From: JALHOQ01 sp038144835
Lineage (GTDB): Bacteria; Bdellovibrionota; Bdellovibrionia; Bdellovibrionales; UBA1609
Direction: 5' to 3'
Length of the DNA stretch: 20,988 nucleotides
Assembly (NCBI GenBank): GCA_038144835.1
Contig: JAYQON010000051.1
Coordinates: forward strand, 1 to 20,988
Position 1 is the stretch's first letter, and each line of letters begins with the position of its first letter. Positions 16,601-20,988 of this stretch are shown in pieces. Below the pieces are notes generated by a model. That model saw only the letters and a list, made by a program, of their open reading frames with translations. It ran no database searches and was not told where the DNA came from. Both the position numbers and the translations under genes were made by a program.

Positions 16601-16978
16601 GCCTCTGAAGCTGGGTATCAATTAGATTCGGGCTATGTTTCTCCTTCGCAGATTTCGTGGTTTGAGCTTGGTCGTAAATACGCAGGTAGCAGAAGATATC
16701 GCAGCACCTTCATCATTCCTATTGATCCAACCTACGACCGTTTACTTGATCGTGAATTCAAAGAGCACATCAATCGCGACCTTGAAGCTCCAGAAAAATT
16801 GATTCAGGCAGTAAATCAGTTGGAGAATCAGGGAGCCATGGCAAAGCGATGGAGTATCCCGGTAAGTGCGACCCAATCTGTGCAAACCCCTCTTTTGAGC
16901 GACACTCAGGTGATGGATTACCGAGCGCGCGTGAATGAGTTTCACAAGGTCACAGCAGATTTTTTTAGAGGTCCCTAA
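13676..16978 (+). CDS. Large outer-membrane lipoprotein, paralogue B (function unknown)
   Basis: An 1100-residue relative of the lipoprotein at 9510-12863. ATG 13676 is preferred to the upstream in-frame opening at 13595 because it starts a compact signal ending in L-V-G-C (Cys18, Ser at +2). It overlaps the barrel gene by 11 bases. The ribosome site is weak (GGGG at 13665-13668), consistent with re-initiation by ribosomes finishing the barrel gene. Segments aligning with paralogue A include Y-E-N-M-L, K-D-V-R-E-Y-Y, D-E-Y-F-F, N-I-K-F-M-V-T-Y-P, I-E-M-L-Y-A and P-V-F-E. Cysteines 114, 121, 560 and 697 match those of A. Overall identity is low, so the duplication is old. The sequence is mostly helical with no enzyme motif that I can see. 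It ends the operon, 131 bases before ftsW. Confidence 0.8.
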   Translation: MHFKARRIVFLFGLLVGCSQDRVQVHSHEAEVKPALSRDAVKNVPKGDQTNSQSLASLLKRVTDPQNLRQREMTGSGEFQRDLHSLNGLLLKKATQGLVAEELIAYENMLVAGCGVQLRGCVNLKFLRTSGLSFQLVKIIAKTKKDVREYYLMLKLAFEVKNLSYDHELYRMYLSRGGEYARALAGRAEDRQELLNHGKTLVTILSVFEQKASHEEMSSVLSHFQPWGYSRKEIQSSGVESSVLFATAAKSHLYKGKQLNPSLSAFIRESQEQEDSFTNKLMRLGARSKYLVSNENIRALPPKDEYFFMVERLIAGHLGLDEAAALWAASHKDRHKLYKFMSAALYIELLNTVARANADMRSFFDRAEELPTKTLLEQAFRKSTDLIPMFHSLFARIKVLRDFAGRTLLAEGDRELYRRLVEQIDALDNNIKFMVTYPHMLMLGYHLSKARFDINFRFFFMTVNIDSGRLLREMLAGNYHPWFGYSNNSKALNSIEMLYALYFAFQLDIFSDFKVDPVEFILLIMKQVLGGSAEIMRLQAEFVQEGLRGSTDYQQLRELCRQAQTGRIDQRLTLEDFLEKPLVGGRLYKAMYDPGGGMYVDRTTERFNVSRHKTGLNIFNNLTARAVEDMRTDLGPQLLQMKSLAYALETVLQQQGLDANAIRQRMQPVTDYLIWVRERRSAYVGALWDVQSETGHCRSRLSRLDRQRRLQIMNLEEVYLRSVHAAMKRLQSEPGLEEELNASLRTDTSILKVTSKERFNAREFHYHRLDFVARAVQYVTRGLSINGQTLDPIDARAQIDFPYDFRSSQAVHGAAPLRNPLAKIIEFDPDVEVFVTRALQAHFNSLEDIQRARNNSLYRWTNWFDSDSGFAFDFKYELRTLVSLYRMGVAGEDATTSTKIFSLQDVVRAVEDQLKQIQPLTGEQHYWQRFSFESIFRPLDMQDLFWHYASGEALPVFEHSMDLMVSELLGDRYRPASEAGYQLDSGYVSPSQISWFELGRKYAGSRRYRSTFIIPIDPTYDRLLDREFKEHINRDLEAPEKLIQAVNQLENQGAMAKRWSIPVSATQSVQTPLLSDTQVMDYRARVNEFHKVTADFFRGP

Positions 16979-17048
16979 AAACATTCGAGGATCATCTTGC
17001 TATCGCCGATTCTGAGCAACTCATGATTGAGCCGCGTGCACACTGGCC

Positions 17049-17073
17049 GTTAGGCGGGGGTGCCGCGCCTGGC
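17049..17073 (+). promoter_or_regulatory. GC-rich hairpin in the gap before ftsW
   Basis: The gap 16979-17109 has no gene. GTTAGGCG (17049-17056) can pair with CGCCTGGC (17066-17073) in RNA, with two G-U wobbles and a 9-base loop. No T-run follows, so it is not a standard terminator. An A/T-rich stretch with A-T-C-G-A-T-A-A-A (17081-17090) follows and could hold a promoter for ftsW-murG-murC-murB, but no convincing -35/-10 pair was found. The ribosome site of ftsW is also weak. Confidence 0.3.
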
Positions 17074-17109
17074 TACCTTAAATCGATAAATGTTGGGTAA
17101 ACTGAACTC

Positions 17110-18222
17110 ATGACGGTAGATCGTGGTGTTTTGCTTGCAGTATTTTTTTTAATCGGTATCGGGTTGGTCCAAGTTTACAGTTCTAGTTATATTTTTGCCA
17201 CGGAGGTCTATGGCGATGGACTGTTCTTTTTCCGCAAGCAATTGCTGTATGCTGTCTTGGCTCTCATCGTGCTATTTTTTATATCCTACATCCGTTGGGG
17301 TACAGCGCAAAGGTTGGGAATGGCACTTTGGTTTGTAGCGATAGCAGGTGTTGCTGCCACGTTTATTCCTGGGATAGGCGCTAAGGTAGGCGGTGCGCAC
17401 CGATGGCTGCAGTTGCCGTTCGGCTTACGTTTTGAGCCAGCTGAATTGTTGCGAGTAACCTTTCCGTTTATGTTAGCCCCCCTAATAGCCCAATATGCTC
17501 GAGGGTCGATAGATCGCAAATGGGTCATGCGTTTCTTAGCTGTCATGGCGCCGCTGGGGTTGTTGCTCGCGCAGCCTGATTTTGGCAGTTTTGTCATTCT
17601 GGGTGGTTTAACCCTATCTCTATTCGTGGCCTTTGGTCTACGCTGGCGATTTCTTATAGGTGCTGCCACTTTGGCTATTCCAGCACTCGCGGCAATGATT
17701 CTTTTTTCGCCTTACCGACGCTTACGAGTGGAAGCTTTTTTGAACCCGTGGGCAGATCCTGCGGAGAAGGGTTTTCAAGTCATTCAGAGTATGCTCAGTT
17801 TTTACTCTGGTGGAATCACGGGGGTTGGATTAGGTCAGGGACAAGGTAAGCTTTTCTTTTTGCCCGAGGCGCATACCGACTTCACTTTGGCAGTGTTGGG
17901 TGAGGAAATGGGTTTTATCGGCTTTTTTATTTTACTGATGGTCTACGGATTTTTAGTTTTTCGTGGTTTTCAGGTGACTCTGCAATTGAAGCGCTTACGG
18001 GATCGGGCTTTAGCACTTTCCTTTAGTCTTTTGATCGTCTTCGCCGTCTTCATTAACGTGGGAGTTAGCCTTGGATTACTGCCGACTAAGGGTCTGACGC
18101 TCCCTCTCATCAGCTATGGTGGTAGCTCATTGGTGGCCACGGCGCTCTTGATCGGTTGGTTGCTCAATTTGGAAAGGGAGTCTACAATTCCCTTATCATT
18201 TCGCGACAAAGAGATTGAATGA
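17110..18222 (+). CDS. ftsW: Septal peptidoglycan glycosyltransferase FtsW (SEDS family)
   Basis: A 370-residue polytopic inner-membrane protein that polymerises lipid II at the division septum with a partner class B penicillin-binding protein. Signatures seen: V-Y-S-S-S near residue 22, G-A-H-R-W-L (95-100), P-D-F-G-S (156-160), L-P-E-A-H-T-D-F (251-258) with the likely catalytic Asp257, G-E-E-M-G-F-I-G, and L-P-L-I-S-Y-G-G-S-S (331-340). The usual Q-P-S-E motif reads E-P-A-E at 109-112. The family relative RodA is less likely because the neighbours are murG and murC in the standard dcw order. The start codon is ATG, with no strong Shine-Dalgarno site. The gene overlaps murG by four bases (ATGA). 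Confidence 0.95.
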   Translation: MTVDRGVLLAVFFLIGIGLVQVYSSSYIFATEVYGDGLFFFRKQLLYAVLALIVLFFISYIRWGTAQRLGMALWFVAIAGVAATFIPGIGAKVGGAHRWLQLPFGLRFEPAELLRVTFPFMLAPLIAQYARGSIDRKWVMRFLAVMAPLGLLLAQPDFGSFVILGGLTLSLFVAFGLRWRFLIGAATLAIPALAAMILFSPYRRLRVEAFLNPWADPAEKGFQVIQSMLSFYSGGITGVGLGQGQGKLFFLPEAHTDFTLAVLGEEMGFIGFFILLMVYGFLVFRGFQVTLQLKRLRDRALALSFSLLIVFAVFINVGVSLGLLPTKGLTLPLISYGGSSLVATALLIGWLLNLERESTIPLSFRDKEIE

Positions 18223-19328
18223 GTAAGATAAGAATTTTGATCGCCGCTGGTGGGACAGGTGGACACATCTACCCGGCGTTAGCCATTGCCGAAGCTATTA
18301 AGAATATTCATCCAGATGTCATTTTGGAGTTTGTGGGAACCCCGAATGGATTGGAAAATAAAATTTTACCACCCAAAGGTTTTCGTGTTCAGCATTTGCC
18401 AATTGGTCGTCTGAATTCAAATGTGCCTTGGCGTGAGCGCTTAAAAACTCTGCTGTTTTTGCCTTGGGCTTTCGTCACAAGCGTATTTTTGCTGGTGAGT
18501 AGGAGGCCAGTTTTTGTACTTGGCGTTGGAGGTCACGCTTCGGGTCCACTTTTGCTGATGGCGTCGCTGCTTGGGTACCGCAGTGCCATATGGGAGCCGA
18601 ATGCGATGCCAGGTTTGGCAAATCGTATTTTGTCTCGATTTGTGGACGACTGTTGGGTGGTTTTTGAGGAGGCTAAGCCGCATCTACACAATCGACATCT
18701 TCATGATGCTGGAATGCCTGTCCGGCATGAAATCGAAAATGCAGGCTTGCAAAATAAAGCCGAGAGCCATCCTTTTCGCATCCTGATTTTCGGTGGCAGC
18801 CAGGGCGCTCGTGGAATAAACAACGCAGCCCTAGCCATGTTGCAAGAGGGAGGAGACTGGCTGCGTGATGTACACGTAGTTCATCAAACAGGGAGCTTTG
18901 ATTTTGCCCGTATTAAAGAGGGTTATGGAGAATTATTGAACGCGGGTTTAGTAGACGTGCGTGAATACCTTCACGATATGGCAGAGCAGTACGCACAGGC
19001 CGACCTGGTTGTTTGTCGTTCTGGAGCGGGGACCTTGTCAGAGCTTGCTGCTTGCGGCAAGGTTGCCATATTAATTCCCTTTCCATTTGCTTCCGACGAC
19101 CACCAACGTAAGAATGCCGACAGTTTAGTTCACAAAGAGGCCGCAGTAATGATTTTGCAGAAGGATTTGAGTCCGCAAACTTTGCGCGATGCTATCATTG
19201 CTCTGCGTGCCGATCCCGCTCGTCGGGCCCGCATGAGTGAGCGAATAAGGGTTTTTCATCGATCACGGGCCGCAGAGCAGCTGGCTGGAGAATTTTTGGA
19301 AAGGATCAATGTCCATGCGTCTGGCTAA
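18219..19328 (+). CDS. murG: Lipid II synthase MurG (N-acetylglucosaminyltransferase)
   Basis: A 369-residue GT-B glycosyltransferase that transfers GlcNAc from UDP-GlcNAc to lipid I on the inner face of the membrane, giving lipid II. Seen: the G-G-T-G-G-H loop (11-16), G-V-G-G-H-A-S-G-P (102-110), F-G-G-S-Q-G-A-R-G-I-N-N in the central linker, and the UDP-GlcNAc region with R-S-G-A-G-T-L-S-E-L followed by P-F-A-S-D-D-H-Q-R-K-N-A. The family's usual E-Q-N motif is E-P-N at 126-128. ATG 18219 overlaps the ftsW stop, with AAGAGA (18209-18214) as a modest ribosome site. The gene overlaps the start of murC by 20 bases, or 14 if murC begins at 19315. Translational coupling of ftsW, murG and murC is likely. 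Confidence 0.97.
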   Translation: MSKIRILIAAGGTGGHIYPALAIAEAIKNIHPDVILEFVGTPNGLENKILPPKGFRVQHLPIGRLNSNVPWRERLKTLLFLPWAFVTSVFLLVSRRPVFVLGVGGHASGPLLLMASLLGYRSAIWEPNAMPGLANRILSRFVDDCWVVFEEAKPHLHNRHLHDAGMPVRHEIENAGLQNKAESHPFRILIFGGSQGARGINNAALAMLQEGGDWLRDVHVVHQTGSFDFARIKEGYGELLNAGLVDVREYLHDMAEQYAQADLVVCRSGAGTLSELAACGKVAILIPFPFASDDHQRKNADSLVHKEAAVMILQKDLSPQTLRDAIIALRADPARRARMSERIRVFHRSRAAEQLAGEFLERINVHASG

Positions 19329-20670
19329 AGCCAAAGTCCATTTTATCGGTATCGGTGGTATCGGAATGTGTGGCCTTGCCGAATTGTTGCATAACTTAGG
19401 CGCTCAAGTCACGGGAAGCGATGCCTCGGAGAACGCGCAAACAAGCCGTTTGCGAGGTATGGGCATTACCGTTCATTGTGGCCACGCAGAGTCCAATTTG
19501 GGAGATTGCGAGGTTGTTGTTTATTCGAGTGCTGTTAAAGAGACCAATTTGGAATATTTTGAGGCTCGTCGACGCAAAATACCTCTGATTCGTCGAGCTG
19601 AAGCCTTAGCTCAGATCATGAATTTGAAGCGTGGAATTGCGGTGGCTGGTACTCATGGCAAGACGACCACAACCAGCCTTACGGCGTCAGTTTTTTTAAA
19701 CGCTGGACTTGATCCCACAATCGTTGTGGGGGGGCGCTTAGATGTAATCAAAGCGACAGCTCAGCTTGGGCAAGGAGAATGGTTGATCGCCGAAGCTGAT
19801 GAAAGTGACGGCAGCTTTACCCAGCTCAGCCCAGAGATAGTTATTATCACCAACATCGATAACGATCATCTTGATCACTATAAAAATTTTGAAAACCTGC
19901 AAGCAGCCTTTATGGATTTTGCTTCGCGAATTCCATTTTATGGCGCGGCCATTGTGTGTGGCGATGACCCAACCTTGAAAAGGCTTTTTCAAAAGTTTGG
20001 TAAACTATGGATTTCCTATGGTTTGGGGCTTGAAAATGATTACGTCATTCAAAAAAACGGTGAATCTTGGGCTGTGTCGCACCAAGGACGCGTGATTGGT
20101 CAACTGCAACCGGCTATGCCCGGAGAGCACAACGCTCTTAACTCCTTGGCTGCCGTTCTTGCCGGTTTGCAGGCGGGTGTGTCTTTTGAAACAGCAGCAG
20201 ATGCGGTTCATCGATTTCAGGGGGTTGATCGTCGATTTCAGCACAAGGCCAGCATCCGCGGCATAGACATTTATGACGACTACGGGCATCACCCTACAGA
20301 AATTCGTGCCGTGATTTCCGGGGTAAAGGATAAATTTCCTCATCGCCGGTTGATCACTCTTTTTCAGCCGCATCGTTATTCGCGTACCAAGATATGTTGG
20401 AATGATTTTTTGACTTGTTTTAAACAGACTGACGAGCTTTTTTTGTTGGATATTTATGCGGCAGGTGAGTCTGCTCTTGACGGTGTAACTAGCCAAATTC
20501 TAGCCGAGCAAATCGATCACGCTCACTGTCACTATCTGTCGCGTACGAAAGATCCCGAAATGCAAGCTATCAAGGCCTTTTTGAAGCCTGGAGACATCTT
20601 ACTTACTCTTGGAGCTGGTGATATTTCTAGGCTGGGTGAAAAGCTTATTGAGACATTGATGAAGGGTTGA
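19309..20670 (+). CDS. murC: UDP-N-acetylmuramate--L-alanine ligase MurC
   Basis: A cytoplasmic ATP-dependent ligase that adds L-alanine to UDP-MurNAc, the first step in building the stem peptide. The 453 residues are within family range. Motifs: F-I-G-I-G-G-I-G-M (12-20), ATP loop G-T-H-G-K-T-T-T-T (114-122), E-A-D-E-S-D-G-S-F (162-170), N-I-D-N-D-H-L-D-H-Y (182-191) and Y-D-D-Y-G-H-H-P-T-E in the C-terminal half. The start is uncertain: AAGGA (19301-19305) is 3 bases from ATG 19309 but 9 from ATG 19315, so the later ATG, two residues shorter, is equally plausible. The start lies inside the end of murG, and the stop is one base before the murB start. Confidence 0.97.
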   Translation: MSMRLAKAKVHFIGIGGIGMCGLAELLHNLGAQVTGSDASENAQTSRLRGMGITVHCGHAESNLGDCEVVVYSSAVKETNLEYFEARRRKIPLIRRAEALAQIMNLKRGIAVAGTHGKTTTTSLTASVFLNAGLDPTIVVGGRLDVIKATAQLGQGEWLIAEADESDGSFTQLSPEIVIITNIDNDHLDHYKNFENLQAAFMDFASRIPFYGAAIVCGDDPTLKRLFQKFGKLWISYGLGLENDYVIQKNGESWAVSHQGRVIGQLQPAMPGEHNALNSLAAVLAGLQAGVSFETAADAVHRFQGVDRRFQHKASIRGIDIYDDYGHHPTEIRAVISGVKDKFPHRRLITLFQPHRYSRTKICWNDFLTCFKQTDELFLLDIYAAGESALDGVTSQILAEQIDHAHCHYLSRTKDPEMQAIKAFLKPGDILLTLGAGDISRLGEKLIETLMKG

Positions 20671-20671
20671 T

Positions 20672-20988
20672 GTGGAGATTCGTGAGAACGTATTACTAAA
20701 AGACTTTGCGTGGTGGAAAATCGGCGGCCCAGCTGATTTTTTCTGCTTACCCGAGAGTGTAGATCATATTCGTGAAGCTCTGCAGTTTGCTCAAGCGCGA
20801 GGACTATCTATCACGGTTCTTGGTGGTGGCACGAATGTTTTAATCAGTGATGCCGGTGTCGAGGGGCTTGTGATTTGTATGCGCAAATTAACAGGTCTTG
20901 AACAGGAAGATGGTGACGGCCGTATTCACATTAAAGCTATGTGTGGAACGCCGAAATCCGAGCTCACTAAAATTTTTTTAAAGCGCAA
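20672..20988 (+). CDS. murB: UDP-N-acetylenolpyruvoylglucosamine reductase MurB (partial, 3' end outside window)
   Basis: The N-terminal 105 codons of MurB, the FAD enzyme that reduces UDP-GlcNAc-enolpyruvate to UDP-MurNAc with NADPH. The start is GTG 20672, one base after the murC stop, with GAAGGG (20661-20666) upstream; the overlapping ATG at 20670 hits a stop after nine codons. Diagnostic motifs are K-I-G-G-P-A-D (16-22), near the usual flavin-binding I-G-G-x-A, and V-L-G-G-G-T-N-V-L-I-S-D-A-G (49-62), the FAD phosphate loop. The family's common Thr before the I-G-G motif is replaced by W-W. murC-murB adjacency is common in dcw clusters. The gene runs off the right edge of the window. Confidence 0.93.
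   Translation, partial: MEIRENVLLKDFAWWKIGGPADFFCLPESVDHIREALQFAQARGLSITVLGGGTNVLISDAGVEGLVICMRKLTGLEQEDGDGRIHIKAMCGTPKSELTKIFLKR

Noticed and set aside
17286..17669. 127-residue minus strand ORF inside ftsW
   Set aside because: Antisense to a clear ftsW reading frame, basic low-complexity composition, no ribosome site or family resemblance.
20005..20496. 163-residue minus strand ORF inside murC
   Set aside because: Fully antisense to conserved murC; no recognisable motif, so treated as a shadow frame.
1..20988. Mobile element, CRISPR array, tRNA or rRNA
   Set aside because: I saw no transposase or integrase, no regularly spaced direct repeats outside the fibre coding repeats, and no tRNA- or rRNA-like sequence. 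The repeats in the fibre genes are in frame and encode protein repeats.

Overview
The window looks like a chromosome segment of a predatory, Bdellovibrio-like bacterium (Bdellovibrionota). This is inferred from two secreted chimeric fibre proteins of the type described in Bdellovibrio as mosaic adhesive trimers (MAT), from a set of very large lipoproteins, and from moderate base composition. No rRNA or taxonomic marker is present, so the assignment is an inference. All confident genes are on the + strand.

The two ends of the window are parts of one division and cell wall (dcw) cluster. At the left are the last 18 codons of mraY (1-59) and murD (78-1463). At the right are ftsW (17110-18222), murG (18219-19328), murC (19309-20670) and the start of murB (20672 to the window end), tightly packed or overlapping. 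In most bacteria murD and ftsW are neighbours. Here 15,646 bases lie between them, carrying six exported-protein genes with no evident enzymatic link to lipid II synthesis.

The insert has two halves. The first (1464-5797) holds two tandem fibre genes. They share a nearly identical mature N-terminus, five G-N-V-G-I-G-T-type repeats each, unrelated modules between the repeats, a C-terminal S74 (endosialidase-type) intramolecular chaperone and a coiled coil. Each gene has its own copy of a 36-base upstream element that looks like a promoter ending only 5-6 bases before the ATG. The fibre section closes with a probable intrinsic terminator (5560-5582) and an AT-rich gap. The second half (5798-16978) is a compact four-gene operon: a 1234-residue metzincin-type zinc protease lipoprotein, a 1117-residue lipoprotein, a 272-residue outer-membrane beta-barrel, and a 1100-residue lipoprotein homologous to the 1117-residue one. 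Spacing and overlap suggest co-translation, and the signal sequences place all four products at the outer membrane.

Working picture (inference): murD, ftsW, murG, murC and murB make and export lipid II and drive septal synthesis. The inserted genes build prey-facing fibres and a protease, lipoprotein and barrel assembly in the envelope. Placing them within the cell wall cluster may tie their expression or inheritance to growth. The four-gene operon is the best candidate here for an undescribed system.
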